Shown here piece after piece: positions 18,199-25,195 of a stretch of 64,000 nucleotides of DNA (positions are counted from its first letter, which is position 1; each line of letters starts with the position of its first letter). The DNA comes from Campylobacter sp. RM6914 (GTDB lineage Bacteria > Campylobacterota > Campylobacteria > Campylobacterales > Campylobacteraceae). The stretch covers positions 1,054,001-1,118,000 of the forward strand of contig NZ_CP012545.1 of assembly GCF_004803835.1 (NCBI RefSeq). The letters are read 5' to 3'. A program made the translations under genes and the position numbers. The notes below the pieces were generated by a model. The model worked only from the letters and a program-made list of their open reading frames with translations, did not search any database and had not been told where the DNA came from.

Positions 18199-19113
18199 TC
18201 ACGCCACACCGGTGCGCAAAATTTTACTATGCGTCTTTGGCGGAACGCCAAACATCCTGGCATACTCGCGACTAAATTGCGAAGGACTCTCGTATCCCAC
18301 GTCAAATGCAACCTGTGCAACGCCGATCCTTTTGTTTGCCAGCAAGTTTTTAGCCTCCTCTAAGCGGATCTTTTTTTGAAAGGCAAGCGGAGACAGCGAC
18401 GTGATAACTTTGAAATTTTGATAAAGTGAAGACTCACTCATATCATAAGAGCGTGCAAGCTCTTTAACGCTTAGCTTCTCTTTAAAATCGTTTTTTATCT
18501 TAGCGATAACTCGTGAAATTTTATTAGATACACTGCCTTGCATCGCAAATTTGCTTAGGAAATACCCGCTTTTGTCGTTTGTTACAAGGGTATAGAGTAT
18601 CTCTTTTTTTGCAAGGTCCGCTAGATAGTTTATCTTTGATTTTGGCTTTTCAAGTAACCAAACAAGCTTTAAAACCGGCTCTAAAATTTCATCAGTTAGC
18701 TCGCTAAAAAATACACCTTTCTCACTTTTTTCACTCTTTTGTAAACTTCCTTCGTTTATATCTACGCTTTTTAGCACCTCATAGACCTCTTCAAGGCTAA
18801 ATTTTAACGCCAGCGAGATATACGGTTGCTCCTTTGAAGCTTGTGAAATTCGCACCTTTAATGGCACGTGAGTAGATGAGAGAAGATAGGTGTTTTCATC
18901 ATATCCGTACATATCGTCACTAAAGCCCACTGCTTTAACCCCTTGTAGAATTATACATAACGATGGTTCGTTTATCACGCTTAAAAAATCATGCGTAGTA
19001 TCACTGATATAAAAATTAAGTGAGCCGATATCACTTTTAGCCAAGCCGTTTATGCCGTATTTTCCAAGCAGAAATTCTTTTGTCTGTTCTTTAAGTTGTT
19101 TTATGTCAGTCAT
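18199..19113 (-). CDS. AraC-family transcriptional regulator
   Basis: A 304-residue DNA-binding protein. Residues about 25-190 match the AraC-type N-terminal (AraC_N) sensor domain (ISDTTHDFLSVINEPSLCIILQG). The C-terminal 100 residues hold two helix-turn-helix units, with KLSVKELARSYDMSESSLYQNFK and the family end block GVAQVAFDVGYESPSQFSREYARMFG. It stands alone with no obvious target gene next to it; related regulators often control a nearby oxidoreductase, which is not seen here. The effector is unknown. Confidence 0.9.
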   Translation of the reverse strand: MTDIKQLKEQTKEFLLGKYGINGLAKSDIGSLNFYISDTTHDFLSVINEPSLCIILQGVKAVGFSDDMYGYDENTYLLSSTHVPLKVRISQASKEQPYISLALKFSLEEVYEVLKSVDINEGSLQKSEKSEKGVFFSELTDEILEPVLKLVWLLEKPKSKINYLADLAKKEILYTLVTNDKSGYFLSKFAMQGSVSNKISRVIAKIKNDFKEKLSVKELARSYDMSESSLYQNFKVITSLSPLAFQKKIRLEEAKNLLANKRIGVAQVAFDVGYESPSQFSREYARMFGVPPKTHSKILRTGVA

Positions 19114-19317
19114 CTTTCCCCTCTCTTTAAATTTTACAAAATTATAGCTAATTTTAGTAAATTTGTAGAATTAGGCATAAAGTTATAAATTTTTAATAAA
19201 CGCGGTGTCATTTTATAACATAGCAATCAAAAAGAAAGAAAATTTAAAATTTTAATCTAAAAACAAGTATTATATGCTTAGAATAATAAATAACACTATT
19301 GCGTTAAGTCAGAAAAA
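19114..19317. other. AT-rich spacer between the araC-type gene and the retron-like remnant
   Basis: No gene, repeat or RNA is evident. The stretch is highly AT-rich and holds the promoter of the minus-strand regulator on its left side. Confidence 0.5.
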
Positions 19318-19326
19318 TGATATAAT
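19318..19326 (+). promoter_or_regulatory. Extended -10 promoter of the structured RNA candidate
   Basis: The sequence TGATATAAT is a consensus extended -10 element (TG-N-TATAAT). Transcription would begin about 7 bases later, close to 19333, just at the left arm of the inverted repeat that bounds the RNA candidate. Confidence 0.6.
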
Positions 19327-19333
19327 CGAGGAA

Positions 19334-19410
19334 CAATATGGGAAATAAATTAAGAGTGCGATTCGCGCTCGCTAAAAAGTTAATTACAATCTACCTATTT
19401 ACCCATATTG
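19334..19410 (+). ncRNA. Structured RNA candidate, retron-like (possible msr remnant)
   Basis: A 77-base segment closed by a long inverted repeat: CAATATGGG (19334-19342) pairs with CCCATATTG (19402-19410), extended by AAATA/TATTT with one bulged base. Inside, AATTAA (19348-19353) pairs with TTAATT (19380-19385), and a 7-bp hairpin GAGTGCG/CGCGCTC (19354-19360 with 19364-19370, one G-U pair) has a 3-base loop. It begins where transcription from the promoter at 19318 should start and ends 11 bases before a reverse transcriptase remnant. Retrons encode just such an RNA, bounded by inverted repeats, directly upstream of their reverse transcriptase. It is short for a complete msr-msd, so part may be lost. 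Confidence 0.5.
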
Positions 19411-19421
19411 CTTTATAATTT

Positions 19422-19765
19422 ATGGAACTAAATCAACTCAACTCACTGAAAAATATCTCAACAAGCTTCAATGTTCCAATAGACTTTCTACAGTCAATCT
19501 TATATAATAAACACAATAAAGAATATATTGAAATTTTTAACATACCAAAGAAAAATCCAAAACAAATAGAGAAATATAGAGAAGTTATAAAGATAAATAC
19601 CCCATATAATATATTTTACAAAGAGTTTCTTTTTAATATCAAATAAGAAATAAAGCAAAATCAAGACCATTTTATCAGCGATATAGCACATGGTTTTATA
19701 AAAAATAAAGGCATACTAACAAATACACAAACGCATTTAAATAAAATATGCATTGACCTAAGAAG
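19422..19765 (+). pseudogene. Truncated retron/group II-like reverse transcriptase
   Basis: From the ATG at 19422 the frame reads 74 codons, stops at TAA (19644-19646), then continues in the same frame. The first part holds IEIFNIPKKNPKQIEKYREV, the usual RT1 start (IPKKNG..R.I). The part after the stop holds DIAHGFIKNKGILTNTQTHLNK, the RT2 signature of bacterial reverse transcriptases (HGF.K..SI.TNA..H). The reading breaks down right after CIDL, where the catalytic motif with the first Asp should begin. Everything carrying the YxDD active site is gone. At this point the frame of the DUF3800-like fragment takes over, as if a deletion had joined the two. The gene is certainly dead. Confidence 0.7.
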
Positions 19766-20364
19766 TGGATTAACGGATACATAAAAAACAAGCTTTTTCA
19801 CTACTGAGAAGACAATATGTCAATAAGAGAAAAGTATATTTCAATACTCAGAGAATTAAATATTGAAGCTCAAATAATGTTTAAATCAGAAGATAAATCA
19901 ATTGATGAAATGAGCAAAGAAGTCTATCAAAGCAACTACTACACTTTATTTAATTGTTTGATAAAAAATGTATTAAGAAGATATAGAAATAATACAAACA
20001 TTATAACCTTTGAGGAAAATTCAAAAATTTCAGCAACAAGATTGCAACAGATTGTTTTAGAAAGAAAAGATTTTTCCCAACTACCATAATAATTAAAAAT
20101 GGCAAAGACGATATTTTGCTATCCATCCCAGACTACATTTTAGGGATATTAAGAGACTGCATGAAAGAAGACTTTTCCCAAAGAATAAAAAAACCAAAAC
20201 CAGGACAGCGATTATACGAAGATATAAATTTGTATAAAATTTCAGACAAAATTAGATTAATTGCAGATTTAACAAATGGTCGATTTTTCACTAGGCAAAA
20301 TAAAGATAAGGCGGATTGTTTAAAAATCAATGAACATATACATAAAAATCGTAACACAACTTGA
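19766..20364 (+). pseudogene. DUF3800-like protein, 5'-truncated and frameshifted
   Basis: The reading WINGYIKNKLFHY, a TGA at 19805-19807, then EDNMSIREKYISILRELNIEAQIMF resembles the middle of DUF3800 proteins (FHxxxDxxxVREKxxxxL). It continues to about 20080, where one frame change is needed to pass into IIIKNGKDDILLSIPDYILGILRDC and KIRLIADL, the C-terminal block with the conserved IxDY/xAD. The N-terminal part (with the usual Asp-Glu-Ser start) is missing. So the gene has a lost 5' end, one nonsense codon and one frameshift. DUF3800 proteins are a known partner type of some retron reverse transcriptases. The family call is moderate. Confidence 0.6.
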
Positions 20365-20511
20365 CACATATGCTAATGGATATCAATCCAAAACACACAT
20401 AAAAAACCACGATAAACCAAGTATATAATAAAACCCAGTAATCATCTACAATGAGCAGATATTTTAAAAATCAACAAAACAAAGTTAAAAGATAATAAAG
20501 AGAAAAAGTAG

Positions 20512-20588
20512 TGGTGGGTTCACCAGGACTCGAACCTGGGACCATCCGGTTATGAGCCGGATGCTCTAACCAACTGAGCTATGAACCC
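20512..20588 (-). tRNA. tRNA-Met (anticodon CAT)
   Basis: A complete 77-base cloverleaf with encoded CCA (20512-20514). The acceptor arm GGGTTCA pairs with TGAACCC, the anticodon loop is CTCATAA (CAT) in a TCCGG/CCGGA stem, and the T arm is CCAGG-TTCGAGT-CCTGG. The D arm GCTC...GAGC is regular. The acceptor and loop look like elongator tRNA-Met; a lysidine-modified tRNA-Ile2, which has the same anticodon in DNA, cannot be fully excluded. Its 3' end points to the retron-like remnant. Confidence 0.95.
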
Positions 20589-20653
20589 GCCAGTTGAATT
20601 GAAGTTGTGATTATACACGAAGAAAGCTTATTAAAAACTAAAATTTAAAAAAT

Positions 20654-20833
20654 TTAGTAAAAAATTTCAACGCTCATGCCTTGTGGCGTTTTATCGACAA
20701 AATGAAATTTTGTATCTGTATTTTGTGAAAAACCACTGTAATTTTGGCTTTTACCGCCATGCATATCGATAATGCCCTTTTGACTAGAGATCAGTAGCGA
20801 AATAAAAATAGATAAAATAATTAAAGTTCTCAT
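20654..20833 (-). CDS. Small exported protein of unknown function
   Basis: A 59-codon gene read from ATG at 20833. The first 17 residues (RTLIILSIFISLLISS) are a clear signal peptide, and the mature part carries QKGIIDMHGGKS followed by a polar tail ending FVDKTPQGMSVEIFY. I recall similar small exported proteins with an IDMHGGK core in Campylobacter, of unknown role. It lies 30 bases downstream of ppa on the same strand, with a hairpin between the two. There is only a weak ribosome site (GGGGCT, within the hairpin arm), so its translation may depend on that structure. Confidence 0.65.
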   Translation of the reverse strand: MRTLIILSIFISLLISSQKGIIDMHGGKSQNYSGFSQNTDTKFHFVDKTPQGMSVEIFY

Positions 20834-20839
20834 ATATTT

Positions 20840-20857
20840 AGCCCCAAATTTGGGGCT
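20840..20857. terminator. Palindromic hairpin between ppa and the small exported-protein gene
   Basis: AGCCCC and GGGGCT form a 6-bp stem (up to 9 bp as the AAATTT centre is also self-complementary). On the minus strand there is no T run, so termination after ppa would be partial; the arm also covers the ribosome-site region of the small gene that follows, so it could modulate it. Confidence 0.5.
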
Positions 20858-20863
20858 TTTGTA

Positions 20864-21382
20864 TTATTTATAGTTTTTTATCGCAGAGTCTAGTATAGCT
20901 TGTGCTTCGCTAGCACCTTTAAATTCTTTGACCTTAACCCATTTGTTAGGTTCTAAAATTTTATATGTTTCAAAGAAATTTTTAACCTTATCAAGTGTCG
21001 CTTTTGGCAAGTCTTCGTAAGATTTTATCGCGTCATATCTAGGGTCGATCTTACTAACAGGCACAGCAAGAAGCTTTTCGTCCATACCGGCTTCATCTTC
21101 CATGACCAAAACCCCGATCAGGCGACAAGGTATCACACTGCCTGCTTGAAGAGGATATTCATTTAGCACTAAAATGTCAGCCGGATCGCCGTCAGCTGCT
21201 AATGTGTTTGGCACAAAACCGTAGTTTGCAGGATAAAACATGGCCGAGTAAAGCACTCTGTCAACTACCACTGCACCACTTTCTTTATCTATCTCGTATT
21301 TTATATTTGAACCATAAGGTATCTCTATAACTGCGTTTATTTTATCCGGATTTGAACCGACTTTTATCTTTGAAATGTCCAT
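20864..21382 (-). CDS. ppa: Inorganic pyrophosphatase (family I)
   Basis: A 172-residue cytoplasmic enzyme that hydrolyses pyrophosphate to two phosphates and so drives biosynthesis. The family I signature [10 protein letters not shown] (metal-binding Asp residues) is present at about 65-75, with [12 protein letters not shown] just before it and the catalytic ASEAQAI end. Length is standard for bacterial hexameric enzymes. AAAGGAAC precedes the ATG. It is monocistronic or followed by the small exported-protein gene. Confidence 0.97.
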   Translation of the reverse strand: MDISKIKVGSNPDKINAVIEIPYGSNIKYEIDKESGAVVVDRVLYSAMFYPANYGFVPNTLAADGDPADILVLNEYPLQAGSVIPCRLIGVLVMEDEAGMDEKLLAVPVSKIDPRYDAIKSYEDLPKATLDKVKNFFETYKILEPNKWVKVKEFKGASEAQAILDSAIKNYK

Positions 21383-21485
21383 TTTGTTCCTTTATAGTTA
21401 ATATGATCCAAAATACTAATACAAACTTGCTTTTAATCTAATAAAGTCACCATTTGTTGCCTTTTTATTTACATCAAAACATCTT

Positions 21486-21496
21486 TATAATATAAT
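21486..21496 (+). promoter_or_regulatory. -10 region upstream of the sugar transferase gene
   Basis: Two overlapping TATAAT hexamers (21486-21491 and 21491-21496) lie about 40 bases before the TTG start, a good Campylobacter-type promoter for the polysaccharide initiation gene. Confidence 0.55.
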
Positions 21497-21534
21497 ACCA
21501 TTTGGTTTTCTTATGTTTAAACTAGGAGTATATT

Positions 21535-22470
21535 TTGTCTTTGCTGATTTTAGGAAATAAATATAAATTTGATCAACTAGACATTGATAGATTGATGTTT
21601 AAATTTCAAAATATAGATTTCGTAAAATACCGCGACAGACCGTCAAGGGAGGTAAGAAAAGAGCTAGAAAGCTTACTGGAGGATAAGCCATATAAATACA
21701 TAGTCATAAACACAAAAGCCTCCGTGGATCCAAAAATGATAAAATACCTAACTCTTTTGCAATTTAGACTTCAACATAAACGCATAAAAATCATCACGAT
21801 AGAACGACTACTGGAAAAATATCTATACAAATGCTATATCCCGGATGATGATAGGGATTTAAATTTTTTAAGCGACATAGAACCATATAATACCATAGAA
21901 TACGCAATGAAAAGAGCTATTGACTATTTTGGTTGCATAGTGTTGTTTTTGATACATATTGTTATAAAGCCATATGTTAAAAAGAAGATAGCACAACAAT
22001 CAGCTGGTGCTTTGTATTTTCGTCAAAACAGAGTAGGATTAAACACAAAAATATTTGAATGTCTGAAATTTCGCACAATGCATGAAAATTCCTACCATAA
22101 CCCCTACACAAGCAAAGAGGATGATAGGGTATTTAAATTTGGAAACTTTATGCGACAAACTCGCATCGACGAAATACCGCAGTATAAAAATATCTTGTGT
22201 GGCGACATGCATTTAATAGGCCCTAGAACAGAGTGGGATATACTCGTAAAAAACTATGAAAAAGAAATTCCTTACTACAATGAACGACACATTGTTCGCC
22301 CTGGAGTTACTGGCTGGGCTCAGGTAAATTACCCATACGGTGCCAATTCGTATGATGCCAAACAGAAGCTGATGTATGATCTTTATTATATAAAACACTG
22401 GTCGTTATGGCTAGAGATAAGGACGATAGTTAAAACGATTTTGGTAATTTTTGGTAAAAAAGGACTTTAA
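21535..22470 (+). CDS. Polyprenyl-phosphate sugar-1-phosphate transferase (initiating transferase)
   Basis: A 311-residue bacterial sugar transferase. The N-terminal 125 residues are a non-conserved soluble region, then one membrane helix (about 138-155), then the catalytic core with YFRQNRVGLN, KFRTMHENS, RQTRIDEIPQYKNIL, GDMHLIGPRTE and RPGVTGWAQVNY. It loads the first sugar phosphate onto undecaprenyl phosphate to begin an O-unit or capsule repeat. Start is TTG, supported by AGGAG 7 bases upstream. It reads toward the long minus-strand locus and overlaps the end of the convergent glycosyltransferase by 4 bases. The sugar it uses is not known. Confidence 0.92.
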   Translation: MSLLILGNKYKFDQLDIDRLMFKFQNIDFVKYRDRPSREVRKELESLLEDKPYKYIVINTKASVDPKMIKYLTLLQFRLQHKRIKIITIERLLEKYLYKCYIPDDDRDLNFLSDIEPYNTIEYAMKRAIDYFGCIVLFLIHIVIKPYVKKKIAQQSAGALYFRQNRVGLNTKIFECLKFRTMHENSYHNPYTSKEDDRVFKFGNFMRQTRIDEIPQYKNILCGDMHLIGPRTEWDILVKNYEKEIPYYNERHIVRPGVTGWAQVNYPYGANSYDAKQKLMYDLYYIKHWSLWLEIRTIVKTILVIFGKKGL

Positions 22471-23675
22471 GCTAAAGTCTTTAAAATACCAATCATATCA
22501 TTTGCTAGTTTTTTTCTATTATAATCATTTGCTAGTTTTAGACAGCTATTTTTGCATTCATTATAAATAGTAGCGTCCTTCAAGGTATTTAGCTTTTTGA
22601 TGAAGTCTGCTTCATTTTCAGGCTCAAAGCATACACCAGCACCGTATTTTTCTAAAATTTCCTTTGCTTGCCCTTCAACACCCAATAAGATAGGTTTTTG
22701 CATAGCACTTGCTTCAAATATTTTTGACGGAATTACAATTTTAAAGTTATCATCCTTCTTCAAAGGGGCTAGCATCACGTCACAGATAGATAAATACCTA
22801 GGTACTTCATCTTTTAAGACTGGCTCCAGAAAAGTTACATTTCTTAAGCCAAGACTGTCTGCTAAACCCACAACACTACTCTTTACAGCTCCATCTCCAA
22901 CGAATAGAAAGTGAAATCTCTCATCCTTTATCTTAGAAATGGAACGGACTATAAAGTCCAAGCTATGTGCCATACCATGGGTGCCTATGTAGCCTACTAC
23001 AAATTTATCTTTTAATTTTAGCTCACTCAAGAGAGCTTTATCTTTTTCCCTTGGAACAAACAAATCCAAATTTGAGCCATTTGTTACGACTTTTATTTTA
23101 CTCTCATCTATACCTCTATTTATCAAATTTTGCTTAAAAGCTTGAGTTACAGCCACTACCAAATCAGAACTTTTATATAGTCCAAGCTCAATCTTTTCTA
23201 AAATTTCTATTGCCTTGCCATGCTTCATCGCACCAACAGTCTTTATTGACTCAGGCCAAAGATCGCGAAGCTCAAATACCCAAGGTTTCCTCTTTATCTT
23301 AGCTAGTCCCCACCCAGCCCAAGTAGTGAAAAACTGCGGAGAAGTAGCTACTATTACATCAAATTTCTCAAAAAGCCCAATCCAAAAAGCCATAAAAGCA
23401 AAACTTGTATAATCAAGCACTCTTTTTATGAAGCCTTCGTTTTTACTCATATAGCTCCACACCCTTATCACATCTATACCATCAAACTTTTCTCTCTGAT
23501 AAAAGCGGTTTTTATAGCCATCATAAACCTTACCATGCGGAAAATTTGGAGCACAGGTAAGTATCGTTACCTCCACATCCTTATCTTTTATCCACTCTTT
23601 TACGTGCTCATAAGTTCTGGTAGCTGGGGCATTTACCTCTGGCGGAAAGTTATCCGTAATAAATAAAATCTTCAT
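22467..23675 (-). CDS. Glycosyltransferase family 4, WbuB/WcaI-like
   Basis: A 402-residue GT-B glycosyltransferase. N-terminal FITDNFPPEVNAPATRTYEH and the ELRDLWPES block are typical of WbuB-type enzymes, and the C-terminal donor site is marked by VPSKIFEASAMQKPILLG (E-x7-E-like). It adds one sugar to the growing lipid-linked unit on the cytoplasmic side. Its start overlaps the stop of the heparinase-like gene (ATGA). The order WbuB-like transferase, heparinase-like protein, two-domain oxidoreductase is a recurrent cassette in surface polysaccharide loci. Confidence 0.9.
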   Translation of the reverse strand: MKILFITDNFPPEVNAPATRTYEHVKEWIKDKDVEVTILTCAPNFPHGKVYDGYKNRFYQREKFDGIDVIRVWSYMSKNEGFIKRVLDYTSFAFMAFWIGLFEKFDVIVATSPQFFTTWAGWGLAKIKRKPWVFELRDLWPESIKTVGAMKHGKAIEILEKIELGLYKSSDLVVAVTQAFKQNLINRGIDESKIKVVTNGSNLDLFVPREKDKALLSELKLKDKFVVGYIGTHGMAHSLDFIVRSISKIKDERFHFLFVGDGAVKSSVVGLADSLGLRNVTFLEPVLKDEVPRYLSICDVMLAPLKKDDNFKIVIPSKIFEASAMQKPILLGVEGQAKEILEKYGAGVCFEPENEADFIKKLNTLKDATIYNECKNSCLKLANDYNRKKLANDMIGILKTLA

Positions 23676-25195
23676 ACCGCTATCTCAACCTCCAGCTCTT
23701 TTGTAAAGTAAATTTCTAGCACAAATGCACTTTGAAGTTTGTTGTATCCCAGTGCATACTCATACTCTTTTATCTGACAATCTTTATCTTTTAAATCCAC
23801 AAATTTACCTATCTCATCTTTTGCGACATTTGGGTGAAAGTGTAGTCTAGATATGGCTTTTATACTCTTACTCAAACTATCTTTTATGACTATCTTTTGC
23901 TCAGTAAATTCCCAGCTTCTAGTATGCAAAACGCCAAATTTTTTATATCCATTATGCGTAGCACTGATAAAGTCATCACCAATCTTACTATCCACTACCC
24001 TAGCCCTATCTGCTAGTCTAAATGAACCCCAAACTTCACTACTGCTATGGGAGTTTATCTCAACTGTATTGTGTGAAATAGTGCTTTTTTCATAAGTCCT
24101 TCTTGTATTATTTTCATAGGTGCTTATACCACAATCGACAATAAAAGGCTTACTATCAATATAAATTTCAAAGCCGAACGTGTCTGCGTGTGTATGCCCA
24201 GCTATATAACTAGCCCTAACATCTGTTATATCTAAAATGCACTCGTATCTGCCCTTATCTATCTTTTTATATCCGCTAGTTAGCTCACAAGGCTTAATCT
24301 CATCAAATCCTAAATTTTTAGCATATAAAAACAACTCATTTGACATCGGAGCCACTCCACTTGTGCTATCGTTTAGCATAGGTATATCGCCATTTTTATA
24401 GGTTATAGCCTTTAAATAGCCAAGCATTAATACAGCTTTTTCTCTTAAAAATTTTAAAAATTTATCGTTATCGCTATTATTTTGCACTAAATTAATCACA
24501 TCAAGAAGCCTAAAAAGCATAAGCTGATGATACATAGGACTTAGCTCAAAGTGCGCTCCATCAGCCAAAATCTGCTCATCAAGCTCCTTGTAAAGTATCT
24601 TTTCACCACTCTCTTTTAATGCTGTATCTTTAAAGTAATATCCACCAAAAATAAGACTAAAGCCATTTTCCAATAGGTGATTTCCAAGCAGATGATACTC
24701 TAAATTTTCAAGCAAAATATAGTACTGCGCATAAAGGCTATCATCTATCTTTTTGCCATTTATATAGTGCTTTGTTAGAAATTTTATCCAGTTTATACCG
24801 CGAAGACTTATGGGAAACGACTCCAACCCGTCCTTTGCTAAAGGTAACTTTTCTATAAAGTCATATATGGTCCAAATATCATCTTTTTTATCTAAGAACT
24901 CAAAATAGTTAAAATTATATGTCCAGAGCTTACCAAAATCACTAAAATTCCAGTCTATATCGCCTTTAAAATCGTGTTTTAAATTTAAAATTTCAAACTC
25001 AAAGCCATTAAAGCTAGAAATTCCTTTTATGCTATCCTGTAAAGTAAGTTTTAACGCATTTGACTGCTTTGAAAGTTTGTATTCAAAACCAGTAATTTTC
25101 CTAATCTTGGCTCTTAAAAAGTAAAATATCCTGTAATATATCTGTATAAATTTTAGATATTTTACCGTATTTAAAAGCCTAAGAATTTTACTCAT
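23672..25195 (-). CDS. Heparinase II/III family protein
   Basis: A 507-residue protein of the heparinase II/III and alginate lyase group: an alpha-helical first half (SLRGINWIKFL, NHLLENGF) and a beta-rich second half with YIAGHTHADTFGFEIY and FIVDCGISTYE, the metal and catalytic region of the family. No signal peptide is evident, so unlike secreted lyases it seems cytoplasmic and could act as a chain-modifying or control enzyme for the polysaccharide. The ATG at 25195 is chosen over upstream TTG codons; it overlaps the preceding stop by 8 bases (ATGAGTAA). Confidence 0.88.
   Translation of the reverse strand: MSKILRLLNTVKYLKFIQIYYRIFYFLRAKIRKITGFEYKLSKQSNALKLTLQDSIKGISSFNGFEFEILNLKHDFKGDIDWNFSDFGKLWTYNFNYFEFLDKKDDIWTIYDFIEKLPLAKDGLESFPISLRGINWIKFLTKHYINGKKIDDSLYAQYYILLENLEYHLLGNHLLENGFSLIFGGYYFKDTALKESGEKILYKELDEQILADGAHFELSPMYHQLMLFRLLDVINLVQNNSDNDKFLKFLREKAVLMLGYLKAITYKNGDIPMLNDSTSGVAPMSNELFLYAKNLGFDEIKPCELTSGYKKIDKGRYECILDITDVRASYIAGHTHADTFGFEIYIDSKPFIVDCGISTYENNTRRTYEKSTISHNTVEINSHSSSEVWGSFRLADRARVVDSKIGDDFISATHNGYKKFGVLHTRSWEFTEQKIVIKDSLSKSIKAISRLHFHPNVAKDEIGKFVDLKDKDCQIKEYEYALGYNKLQSAFVLEIYFTKELEVEIAV

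Noticed and set aside
20116-20364. A separate intact gene of 82 codons
   Set aside because: It starts at TTG without a ribosome site and continues the protein encoded by the frame before it after one frame change, so it is a part of the DUF3800-like remnant.
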